Positions 17,690 through 25,367 of a stretch of DNA of 53,521 nt are shown piece after piece. The translations under genes and the position numbers were made by a program. Numbering within the stretch: the stretch's first letter is position 1; every line of letters starts with the position of its first letter. The DNA is from Chloroflexota bacterium (GTDB lineage Bacteria; Chloroflexota; Anaerolineae; Promineifilales; Promineifilaceae): NCBI GenBank assembly GCA_018004935.1, contig JAGNBF010000048.1, positions 1 through 53,521 on the forward strand, in the 5' to 3' direction. The notes below the pieces were generated by a model that was not told the DNA's origin, did no database searches, and was given only the letters and a program-made list of their open reading frames with translations.

Positions 17690-19183
17690 TTAAATGCCTT
17701 GTAAGGTCATTGTTCGCACCTGTCCACTTGTCAGGTCGGCCACACGGATGACATGGTTGTTGGTATCGGCAAGGTAAAGATGGCCGTGTGCAATGCTCAG
17801 GCCTCCTGGTTCATCCAATAAAACCTCGGTTCCCACACCATCACGCCACCCTCGCCCATTCCCCAAAAAAGTATGGCATTCTCTTGTCACCGGATCGAGT
17901 ACCTTGATTTTGCTATTGTATGTATCGGCAATATAAACCCGCCCCTCATGGTAGGCTACCCCCAGTGGGTGCTGGAGCAAAACCCCTTCCCCTACACCGT
18001 CCTGGTCGCCAAAATCAAATAACCCCGTTCCTACCAACGTTTTTAATTGCCCGCCAATATCGAATCCGGCCGAACGAATGGCACTTGCTTCGGCATCGGC
18101 GACATACAGCTGTTGACCGTCTGTGGTGAGGCCACTAGGCTGGTTTAGACAGCCATTTAATTGTGTCCCATCTACCAGGGCTTCTCGCCCTGTTCCTGCC
18201 AACAGGTACACCGTCTCTGACGTGGGGCTGTAACCCCATAGTTGGTGCTGTCCTGCCATGGCGATAAAAACGGTTCCTGCGTGGTAAAGCACATCCCAGG
18301 GGGTGTTGAGGGCCAGTTCGCGGCCGCGGCCGCTGGCTGGGCGAATAAATGCCTGCCGCCCCGTCCCGGCGACTGTCACCACTTTCCGTGTGGACAGATC
18401 CACCCGCCTTATACTGCTATTTTCTGTATCAGCTACATAAAGTGTGTCAGCATCGGCCAGGGTCAGCCCCTGCGGGCGGTAAAACCGGGCCGTAGACCAC
18501 TCCCCATCCTGCCAACCCGCCACCCCACTGCCAATAACGGCCTGCACCTGCCCTTCCAGGTTGGTAATAACAATCCGGTTATGGTTAGAGTCAGCAATGA
18601 AGAGGCGATTGTTTACGCCATCCGCCAGAATTTTGCCCGGGAAGCATAAAGGGGAATCGGGCAACCCTTCTTTGGCTTGATCCAGGTTGAGCGGTTGGCG
18701 GTTCAGCATCCCTTTTGTCTCCGCCTCCCGAACGAGAGCGGCGATGGCGGTATTAAATAGCCCATAAATGCCTTCACCGGCATGGTGGCCTACCACATAC
18801 CCGGATGGGTCAATGAGGGCAAAGGAAGGCCAGGCGCGTACAGCATAACTTTCCCACAACTGATAAGCATGATCATTAACGACAGGATGAGTCAGTTCAT
18901 ACCGTTGTACCAATCGCCGGATGTTTTCGGTTTCCGCTTCATGAGCAAATTTGGCTGTATGAACGCCAATGACAACCAGTTCCTGAGGATATTGGGCTTC
19001 TAGCCGTTTCAGGTCAGGAATGACATGCATGCAGTTGACACAACCATAGGTCCAAAAATCGAGCAGAACCACTTTGCCCCGTAAATCAGCCAGGGTAAGC
19101 GGCCGAGGAGTGTTTAACCAATCTAACCCGGCGGGAAACTCCGGGGCACGAACGCGAGGAGTGAAAGGGGATGGGGTATTCAT
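17690..19183 (-). CDS. Thioredoxin-domain NHL-repeat protein (NHLRC2-like)
   Basis: 497 residues. The N-terminal thioredoxin-like domain (about 15-160) has the redox motif WTYGCVNC and a cis-proline near VRAWPSFALIDPSG. The C-terminal part (about 175-490) is a six-bladed NHL beta-propeller with repeats such as LFIADSNHNRIVI, LYVADTENSSIRRVDL and VYIADTYNSKIKVLD. No signal peptide is seen, so it is probably cytoplasmic. Its ATG overlaps the stop of the upstream YhfC-like gene by 4 bp (ATGA), so they are translated together. Function of such proteins in bacteria is not well defined; a redox-linked binding role is inference. Confidence 0.9.
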   Translation of the reverse strand: MNTPSPFTPRVRAPEFPAGLDWLNTPRPLTLADLRGKVVLLDFWTYGCVNCMHVIPDLKRLEAQYPQELVVIGVHTAKFAHEAETENIRRLVQRYELTHPVVNDHAYQLWESYAVRAWPSFALIDPSGYVVGHHAGEGIYGLFNTAIAALVREAETKGMLNRQPLNLDQAKEGLPDSPLCFPGKILADGVNNRLFIADSNHNRIVITNLEGQVQAVIGSGVAGWQDGEWSTARFYRPQGLTLADADTLYVADTENSSIRRVDLSTRKVVTVAGTGRQAFIRPASGRGRELALNTPWDVLYHAGTVFIAMAGQHQLWGYSPTSETVYLLAGTGREALVDGTQLNGCLNQPSGLTTDGQQLYVADAEASAIRSAGFDIGGQLKTLVGTGLFDFGDQDGVGEGVLLQHPLGVAYHEGRVYIADTYNSKIKVLDPVTRECHTFLGNGRGWRDGVGTEVLLDEPGGLSIAHGHLYLADTNNHVIRVADLTSGQVRTMTLQGI

Positions 19184-20022
19184 AGATAACGACTTTCATC
19201 CAACCTGTCTACCGCTACGGCAACCGGTTGAATGGGTGCAAGAGGGGGCAATGGTTCCAGGGGTGGGGGGGTAGGTTCGGGGGTGCGAACAGCCAGGATG
19301 AAGGCCAGGCTGGCCAGGGCAACGATGGCGAGGAACCCTTCGGTAATGTAAGGGTTGAACTGTTGGGCCAGGTAAACGGCGACGGAATTGGTGAAGGCAT
19401 GCCAGAAAATCGCGGCCGCGAGCCATAATGGTTGCCGATGGGTAAACACGCGCAATACCATAAGCGAAGCCGATAGGTGTAAACAAAGGGCAAAACACCG
19501 TTCTAATCCGCCCAGGATGGCATCATACCAGGGGAGAGAGAAGAGAGAATCCGCGGCCGCGGTGATTTGGGCCACTGTTTCTGAGGGAACATCCGCCAGG
19601 GCATCATGCCACATCCCGGCCCGATAAGTCACAAAAAAGCCAAAATTAAGCAAAAACAGTACCCCCAGAATAATCGCCTCCATTCCCCCATGGCCTGCTC
19701 CCAGCATAAGCCCCTGTCCCCAACTCCGTCCCTCTTTAGCCCAAAAACGATACGTCAAATATCGTGAAACTTCTTCAAACACCCCAGACGATAACCCCAG
19801 AAAAATAACCACCAGGACAAAATCAGTTTCTGGGTCAGGGTTCCATTGTTGCATGAAAAAATTATTAAAGGGAATATGCCCAACCTGACTTAAAACAAAT
19901 GTAGCCGCACCCATGCCCCACAACCCCCAACCCGGTTTCCGGTAACGTCTAAGAAGCCATACCACTGGTAGCGGGCTGAGAATCATCAATAACCCATTGA
20001 GAGTAAGAAATAAATAGATCAT
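19180..20022 (-). CDS. YhfC-type glutamic intramembrane protease
   Basis: 280 residues, about seven or eight membrane segments. The proposed catalytic motifs of this CPBP-related family are present: an E-E pair in VFEEVSRYL, followed by a GAGHGGMEA motif with a histidine and a glutamate, and a late HAFTNS histidine. Family members are thought to cut within membranes; substrate unknown. It ends in a Pro-rich cytoplasmic tail (TPEPTPPPLEPLPPLAPIQP). It overlaps the downstream thioredoxin/NHL gene by 4 bp. Confidence 0.82.
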   Translation of the reverse strand: MIYLFLTLNGLLMILSPLPVVWLLRRYRKPGWGLWGMGAATFVLSQVGHIPFNNFFMQQWNPDPETDFVLVVIFLGLSSGVFEEVSRYLTYRFWAKEGRSWGQGLMLGAGHGGMEAIILGVLFLLNFGFFVTYRAGMWHDALADVPSETVAQITAAADSLFSLPWYDAILGGLERCFALCLHLSASLMVLRVFTHRQPLWLAAAIFWHAFTNSVAVYLAQQFNPYITEGFLAIVALASLAFILAVRTPEPTPPPLEPLPPLAPIQPVAVAVDRLDESRYL

Positions 20023-20124
20023 CTTTACGTTTTTTTCACGTGCTATTAACTAAAACCGTAAGGCAAAATGTGGCATAGTACCAATGTACTACAATCAATT
20101 TGCTTTCTTCGCGGAGGTAGGACA

Positions 20125-20274
20125 ATGAATGATCTGACCTTATTTGTGGTAGGCGGCATCGCCCTGATTCTCGCCTTACTCGTTTTGGCTTATTTCATCT
20201 GGCCGACCAATCGGGATGATGAGATTCCCCGGCGCACCACGTCTAGCAAAAATAGCCGTGGCTACTGGGAGTGA
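20125..20274 (+). CDS. Small single-span membrane protein
   Basis: 49 residues: MNDLTLFVVGGIALILALLV begins a membrane helix at about 4-26, followed by a charged tail (NRDDEIPRRTTSSKNSRGYWE). The gene is supported by a strong ribosome binding site, GGAGGT at 20113-20118, 6 nt before ATG 20125; the longer frame from 20068 is not. It is convergent with trpB, 7 bp apart. Function unknown. Confidence 0.65.
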   Translation: MNDLTLFVVGGIALILALLVLAYFIWPTNRDDEIPRRTTSSKNSRGYWE

Positions 20275-20281
20275 GGAACCC

Positions 20282-21496
20282 CTAGAAGCCTACATTTCCG
20301 GTTAGCAATTCGAGCACAGTGTTCAAATCCTTGTCACCGCGGCCGCTTAGATTCACCAAGATGATTTGTTCGGGAGCCATCCGGGGAGCCTGCTTGAGTA
20401 CCTCAGCTACTGCATGACTGGACTCAAGGGCGGGGATAATCCCCTCTGTGCGGCACAACATCTGAAATGCCGCCAGTGCTTCTTCATCCGTCGCGGCGGT
20501 ATAAAAGGCCCGTTCCTGATCCCGCAACCAGGCATGTTCCGGCCCCACACTGGGATAATCCAACCCGGCACTGATACTATGCGTCTCTCTCACTTGCCCA
20601 TCTGCCGTCTGCATCACATAACTTTTCGTGCCATGTAAAACACCAATGCGGGCAATGGTGAGATCCGCAAAACGTGCGGCATGAGCGCCACTACTGATAC
20701 CTTTCCCACCGGCTTCAACACCAATCAATTCTACCGCCTCATCATCACGGAAGGCGTGGAAAATACCCATCGCATTACTGCCGCCCCCCACACAGGCAAT
20801 CACCTTATCAGGCAGATGACCCGTCGCCGCTAAAATTTGTGCCCGCGCTTCGGTTCCAATCACGCTCTGAAAATCGCGTACCATCATGGGGTAAGGATGT
20901 GGTCCCAATACTGAACCTAGCAAATAATGGGTGTTGTGCACATTCGTCACCCAATCCCGAATTGCTTCATTGATGGCGTCTTTAAGGGTGCGACTACCAC
21001 TATTTACTGCCCGAACTTCCGCACCCAGGAGCTTCATTCGGGCGACATTGGGAGCCTGCCGGGCAATATCTACCTCACCCATATAGACGACACAGGCCAG
21101 CCCTAACAACGCGCAGACGGTAGCGGTGGCAACGCCATGCTGTCCGGCTCCCGTTTCCGCTACGATGCGGGTTTTGCCCATTCGTTGGGCCAACAATGCC
21201 TGCCCCAGGGCATTGTTGATCTTGTGCGCCCCAGTGTGGTTTAAATCTTCTCGTTTGAGGTAAATCTGTGCCCCCCCCAGGTTGGTGGTTAATCGCCGGG
21301 CAAAGGTCAGAGGCGAGGGCCGCCCCACGTAGGTAGCCAGCAAATGTTGGAATTCCTGCTGAAAAACGACATCTTGTTGCACGTCTGCATAAGCCGTTAT
21401 CAATTCAGCCAGGGCTGGCATGAGGGTTTCTGGAACGAATTGCCCACCGTAGGGGCCAAACTTGCCATGTTTATCAGGAAGGGTAGGAGTTGTCAT
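20282..21496 (-). CDS. trpB: Tryptophan synthase beta chain
   Basis: 404 residues, normal length. TrpB joins indole and serine to make tryptophan using pyridoxal phosphate. The PLP lysine is K92 in [10 protein letters not shown], the catalytic glutamate E114 in AETGAGQHG, and the phosphate-binding loop is GGGSNAMG. It lies 9 bp after the Nudix gene and is likely cotranscribed with it. trpA is not in the window, and trpF is 0.9 kb upstream behind a repeat block, so the pathway genes are scattered. Confidence 0.97.
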   Translation of the reverse strand: MTTPTLPDKHGKFGPYGGQFVPETLMPALAELITAYADVQQDVVFQQEFQHLLATYVGRPSPLTFARRLTTNLGGAQIYLKREDLNHTGAHKINNALGQALLAQRMGKTRIVAETGAGQHGVATATVCALLGLACVVYMGEVDIARQAPNVARMKLLGAEVRAVNSGSRTLKDAINEAIRDWVTNVHNTHYLLGSVLGPHPYPMMVRDFQSVIGTEARAQILAATGHLPDKVIACVGGGSNAMGIFHAFRDDEAVELIGVEAGGKGISSGAHAARFADLTIARIGVLHGTKSYVMQTADGQVRETHSISAGLDYPSVGPEHAWLRDQERAFYTAATDEEALAAFQMLCRTEGIIPALESSHAVAEVLKQAPRMAPEQIILVNLSGRGDKDLNTVLELLTGNVGF

Positions 21497-21505
21497 AGCG
21501 GCAAA

Positions 21506-22045
21506 TTATACCAGCGAACGAAGTTTATCGGCGGTTATTAACAAGGCCAGGGCGGATGGCCCATCTGTGATGTAACCAGCCTGGGCCATTTGTAGGACTT
21601 CGGTGATGGGTTTGGTGTGAATCTGGATCACCTCAGCGGGTTCATGCGCGGGTTGGCTAAGCGTGACACCGGTCGCCAGAAAAATGTGCCCGATTTCGTT
21701 GCAGATGCCATTGGCGGGGTAAAAACGGGTGACATAACTCCATTGATCGGTTGTCCCCCCTACTTCTTCGCGCAGTTCGGCGATGGCCGCCTCTTGGACT
21801 GTTTGTTCTGGTTTGACGCTCCCGGCCGGAATTTCCCAGCACCAATCGTCTATGGTGTGACGATAAGTGTAAATGAGGGCGATGTGCCCTGTGGTTGTAA
21901 CGGGGATAATCCAAACGGCTGGGTCTTTGACGATCACGTTGTAGACGCCGGGTTGGCCGTTGGGCAAAATGATCTGGTCTTGCCGTACGCTATACCAGGG
22001 GCAAGACCAGGCGATTTGGGAGGTGAGGGTGTGGAAGGGGGACAT
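21506..22045 (-). CDS. Nudix hydrolase, ADP-ribose pyrophosphatase-like
   Basis: 179 residues. The Nudix helix region reads GSVKPEQTVQEAAIAELREE then VGG. The metal-binding EE pair at its end is kept, but the usual first Glu is Gln and the usual Arg of RE is Ala, so the box is degenerate at two positions. The N-terminal beta domain and the IPAGSVKPE motif match ADP-ribose/NADH pyrophosphatases of the NudF type. It likely hydrolyses a nucleoside diphosphate derivative, or has altered activity. It sits directly before trpB. Confidence 0.85.
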   Translation of the reverse strand: MSPFHTLTSQIAWSCPWYSVRQDQIILPNGQPGVYNVIVKDPAVWIIPVTTTGHIALIYTYRHTIDDWCWEIPAGSVKPEQTVQEAAIAELREEVGGTTDQWSYVTRFYPANGICNEIGHIFLATGVTLSQPAHEPAEVIQIHTKPITEVLQMAQAGYITDGPSALALLITADKLRSLV

Positions 22046-22407
22046 GGGGAGTGGTGAATGGTGAATTTATCTATGGGTTCACTCGAAATTAAGTTGGGTG
22101 GCTCGGTCGGGAGACCGGCCACAACAAACTCAAAAGTTATTTGCGAGCGAACCCTATGTGGGTAAGCGTTCAGTTGAGTTACTTTAACGGATTAAGAATT
22201 TGAGTTCAGAGCTAGAGCGAGAGCGAGAGCTAGAGTGAGAGCTAGAGTGAGAGCTACAGATGGAGGGTTTTCCAGAGTAATTCCCTCTCGCTCTCTCCTC
22301 TTGCTCTCTCCTCTTGCTCTAAACTCCCGTTTCTAAATCCGCTGAAGTCATCCAAAATGGCCTAAAATCGTCTCTGAACTGAACGGTTACTTATGAGGGC
22401 GCATTGG
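22046..22407. repeat. 80-bp palindromic repeat and GAGCTA-repeat element
   Basis: At 22075-22154 is an 80-bp element with near-perfect ends GGGTTCACTCG and CGAGCGAACCC around the core GTGGCTCGGTCGGGAGACCGGCCAC; related copies are at 27752-27831, 39400-39435 and 45115-45210. At about 22162-22390 is a second element with ends GTAAGCGTTCAGTTGAG and complement of CTCTGAACTGAACGGTTAC. Its centre is a long imperfect hairpin of GAGCTA/GAGCGA units against CTCTCGCTCT units. The copy at 14725-14956 shares the right-hand 60 bp. Confidence 0.75.
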
Positions 22408-23070
22408 TTATGGATTTTTCGCGGCCGCGATGAATCTGCTCACTTTCTCCCTATCCTTCATCCCGGGCCGTGACTCTACCCCACTGGCGACATCCACGGC
22501 AAAGGGTTGTACCTGACGCACCGCTTCGTTTACATTGTCCGGGGTTAGTCCCCCGGCCAGCATAAGGCCCTTAATCGTTTGCGCCAACCCGGCAACCATT
22601 TGCCAGTCGGTTATAGCACCCGTGCCCCCCCGCAACCGGGGATGATAAGTGTCAATAAGCATCGAGGGATAATTCCCAGGCCATTCTGGCGGCATATACC
22701 ATTCCGCTTCGGCTTCGGCTTCAGTGAGAGAGATGGGGCGTAAGGCTTTATAACACCGGCCATACAAAGGTGAATCAGGTGCACCGACCATCCAGGGGAC
22801 TTCATCGCCGTGGAGTTGGGCCAGATCCAGGCCACCTTCGTCTAGCCAATGAGCCACAGTGGAGGCCGTCTCGTTAACGAAAACCCCCACCAGGGAGACA
22901 GAGGGATGGGTATGACGCAGTACTGTCGTGATACTCTGGACGGCGGCGATAGAAATAGCCCGTGGGCTAGGAGGATAAAGGATGAAACCCAGATAATCGG
23001 CTCCGTGTGCGGCCGCGTGCAGGGCATCTTCCTGGTTTGTTAAACCACAAATTTTGACTTTGGTACTCAT
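22408..23070 (-). CDS. trpF: Phosphoribosylanthranilate isomerase
   Basis: 220 residues, typical length. TrpF performs the Amadori rearrangement in tryptophan synthesis. The catalytic cysteine is C8 in VKICGLT and the catalytic aspartate is in MLIDTYHPRLRGGTG. The phosphate-binding loops LAGGLTPDNV and VDVASGVE are present near the end. It starts 12 bp after the deoxynucleoside kinase gene, so the two probably share a transcript. Confidence 0.95.
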   Translation of the reverse strand: MSTKVKICGLTNQEDALHAAAHGADYLGFILYPPSPRAISIAAVQSITTVLRHTHPSVSLVGVFVNETASTVAHWLDEGGLDLAQLHGDEVPWMVGAPDSPLYGRCYKALRPISLTEAEAEAEWYMPPEWPGNYPSMLIDTYHPRLRGGTGAITDWQMVAGLAQTIKGLMLAGGLTPDNVNEAVRQVQPFAVDVASGVESRPGMKDREKVSRFIAAAKNP

Positions 23071-23081
23071 ACGGCCCTTTT

Positions 23082-23720
23082 TTATGCAAAAACAACATCT
23101 TCTCGCCCGGTCAGCTTTTGCTGAATGCGTTCAATAACAATATCTAGATGATGCGGTTTGTGGACAAAATCTAGATCTTCGGTGCGGATGGTCAGAACGG
23201 GACAGAGATCAAACGTCTGAAGCCACTCTTCGTAAAAGGTGTCCAACAAAGCCAGGTAATCGGCGGTGATGCCACGTTCGATGGCGCGGCCGCGACGCTG
23301 AATCCGCTCCATCAACAAAGGAACCGGAGCCTTCAGGTAAAGGAGCAAATCTGGACGCGGCAACCCGTCCACCACCAGGTCAAACACCGTCTGATACGCC
23401 TGCATATCCCGTTCATTCAGGTTGCCCAGGTGATGCAAAGCACGGGCAAAAATAAACGCATCCTCATAAATACTCCGATCCGAAATCGCTGAGAGAGCCA
23501 TTTCGGCCAGGGCACGATGCTGTTTTGCCCGGTGTCCTAAAAAGAAAACCTGCAAATGGAACGACCATTGACGCATATCGGCATAAAAATCGGGCAGATA
23601 TGGATTATCAGCAACCGATTCGTAACCAGTATGCCAGTTTAGCCGTATTGCCAGCCGTTCGGTGAGGGATGTTTTGCCAGAGCCAATGTTGCCCGCGACA
23701 AGAAGAAAACGTTTGCTCAT
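23082..23720 (-). CDS. Deoxynucleoside kinase (dAK/dGK family)
   Basis: 212 residues. A P-loop GNIGSGKT (residues 10-17) is followed by the ESVADNPYLPDFY motif and by DRSIYEDAFIFARAL (substrate-binding DRS and E/D), then the LID region IQRRGRAIERG. These are the marks of the deoxyadenosine/deoxyguanosine kinase family, which phosphorylates salvaged deoxynucleosides. Base preference cannot be told from sequence. A run of GAATGGTGAATGGT units follows the stop of the upstream region at about 23748-23795. Confidence 0.9.
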   Translation of the reverse strand: MSKRFLLVAGNIGSGKTSLTERLAIRLNWHTGYESVADNPYLPDFYADMRQWSFHLQVFFLGHRAKQHRALAEMALSAISDRSIYEDAFIFARALHHLGNLNERDMQAYQTVFDLVVDGLPRPDLLLYLKAPVPLLMERIQRRGRAIERGITADYLALLDTFYEEWLQTFDLCPVLTIRTEDLDFVHKPHHLDIVIERIQQKLTGREDVVFA

Positions 23721-23747
23721 AAGGTTGAAATCTGGAGAACTGAAAAA

Positions 23748-23796
23748 TGGTGAATGGTGAATGGTGAATGGTGAATGGTGAATGGTGAATTACTGT
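23748..23796. repeat. GGTGAAT microsatellite
   Basis: About six head-to-tail copies of the 7-mer GGTGAAT lie between the sucrase/ferredoxin-like gene and the kinase gene, followed by an inverted GTGAACAGT-type unit (TACTGTTTACTGTTC) that runs into the 3' end of the downstream gene. Confidence 0.75.
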
Positions 23797-24708
23797 TTAC
23801 TGTTCGCTACTCACTTCCCCCCAATACAATTCATCCACTTCCCACTTAGCTGGGGAGCAACTAACTAATACCGGTGTGGCAGAAGTATGAACCGTCACAT
23901 TGACGGTGTGCCGGGTATGGTTATCGGGCTGGTGGAATTGGATTTGCCAGGTATCTGGCCCGGTCGCGGCCGCATCCACCCAGGTGAAAACGTCTTGCCG
24001 GGTGGCCCCCGTGGCCTGGTAAAGGAAAAATTCGGCGGCCTGTACAGGTTTGGCGTACCCATTGCGGCCGCGATACCGGGCCAGCATTAACTCCCCTCGC
24101 CGATGCGTCTGCACCAAAACCTCGATTTCCTCAGGTTGAACCAGGCCATAAGAGAGGCCTGCCGGAAGAAAAACAAGCGTAGCCGCAAACCGATGCCCCC
24201 CCAGGTGCGTTGTCATCCACACCGATTCTGGGGAAGCGGCCGGGTGTTCTTGGAGATAGGTGGCGAGTAACCGAAATGCGGCCGCGCCAAATTGTCCACA
24301 ACAACGATCCCGCTTGCCATTGGTACACACCAATAACAATTGTTCCTGGCTTTGCTGAGCCGGATGGGTCAATGTCGCCCAATCCAACGATAACAGATCG
24401 GCATAATGGCTAAGCTGATACCGGTAGAGATGACCGGCTGTAGCCGTATAAAAAACCAGACCACCAACTGCCGAGGCCGTAGGCCGTTTAATAAACTGCA
24501 ACCGACTCTGCGGTATTTGTGCCGTCAAATTCTGGAGCCACGCATTCACTTCCGCCGGTAACTGATTACCATCGGGGGCTTTGGCAGTCCAGGGGCCAGG
24601 ATATTCTAGTAAAAACCAGGTCTTGGCGACGGTGGCTGTACCATAAACGGGCGTTTGTTGTTGCCAGGATAAAACCGCACAGGGGGTATCAGGGGTAACG
24701 ATGCTCAT
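23797..24708 (-). CDS. Sucrase/ferredoxin-like protein
   Basis: 303 residues from ATG 24708. The family marks are seen: N-terminal CAVLSWQQQTPVYGTA and LLEYPGPW, the cysteine motif CTNGKRDRCCGQFG and the HLGGHRFAAT motif, all in the thioredoxin-like ferredoxin part. It may bind an iron-sulfur cluster; no enzyme activity is firmly known for the family. The open frame runs to 24786, but the extra 26 residues cross into repeat DNA and are not expected for the family. The last residues (about SEVSSEQ) come from repeat sequence. Three GCGGCCGC sites lie within 320 bp. Confidence 0.82.
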   Translation of the reverse strand: MSIVTPDTPCAVLSWQQQTPVYGTATVAKTWFLLEYPGPWTAKAPDGNQLPAEVNAWLQNLTAQIPQSRLQFIKRPTASAVGGLVFYTATAGHLYRYQLSHYADLLSLDWATLTHPAQQSQEQLLLVCTNGKRDRCCGQFGAAAFRLLATYLQEHPAASPESVWMTTHLGGHRFAATLVFLPAGLSYGLVQPEEIEVLVQTHRRGELMLARYRGRNGYAKPVQAAEFFLYQATGATRQDVFTWVDAAATGPDTWQIQFHQPDNHTRHTVNVTVHTSATPVLVSCSPAKWEVDELYWGEVSSEQ

Positions 24709-25367
24709 TCGGTCAATCTTACCCACAACCGGCCAATGGGCAACTATAAATAACAAATACAGCTTGATCCAACTCCTCAGCCGCATCAGGTCGGAAGACC
24801 CATCCCCCCTGCCGATCCCCGGGGAGAAGGGGGAAACCCAACAGCGAGGTTTTTCGGGGCGAAGGCCCCGAAAAACCTCGCCTAAAAAAGTTCCCCGCCC
24901 CTGGGGGCGGGGTCAGGGGTGGGGGAAGTCCGTATACACTATCACACCTTCTACTGGCCGGTAAAAGCGGAGAGGCCCCCTTTTTTGGAAAGGGGGCCTC
25001 TTGTTTAGGAGGGATATGAGGAGGAAATTTTTGGAGGAAGAGGAATTTGTTTTACCCGTTGTTGCCCTTGATGTATTTAGTATAGATCAAACCATTTGCT
25101 CCTGCGGCTGAGTTGACTACAAACGAACTGTAAAATGGCTTGCAGAAATCATGTTTCATTCCACCAACCAAACTTTTAAGGCCAGGAAATTTGGAGAAAA
25201 AGACTATCTGCCAGGAGACAAGAGACTCAGGCAGAGGTTTGTTATGCCCTCTGTCCGCATACTCTGACACCCCTTTAAGGTTCGTAAAAATATAACTTTC
25301 CGGTTTAGACCTGACAGATTTCCGAAAACCTGTCAGGTCTTGACCGAACTTAATCTTTTACAGGCCC
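24709..25367. repeat. Repeat-rich gap with terminator hairpins
   Basis: At about 24790-24935 is a short variable-palindrome element (no AT-rich ends) with a 17-bp hairpin at 24844-24881. At 24970-25001 is a strong hairpin (AGAGGCCCCC arm, 13-bp stem) that could end transcripts. At 25307-25340 is the AGACCTGACAG ... CTGTCAGGTCT palindrome, also present at 28044-28076; it lies 27 bp past the cadA stop and may serve as its terminator. A 72-codon GTG-started frame at 25052-25270 has no ribosome site or family and is not called. Confidence 0.6.

Noticed and set aside
25052-25270. 72-codon minus-strand frame after cadA
   Set aside because: GTG start without a ribosome site, odd composition, no family; the DNA is better read as a gap between hairpins.
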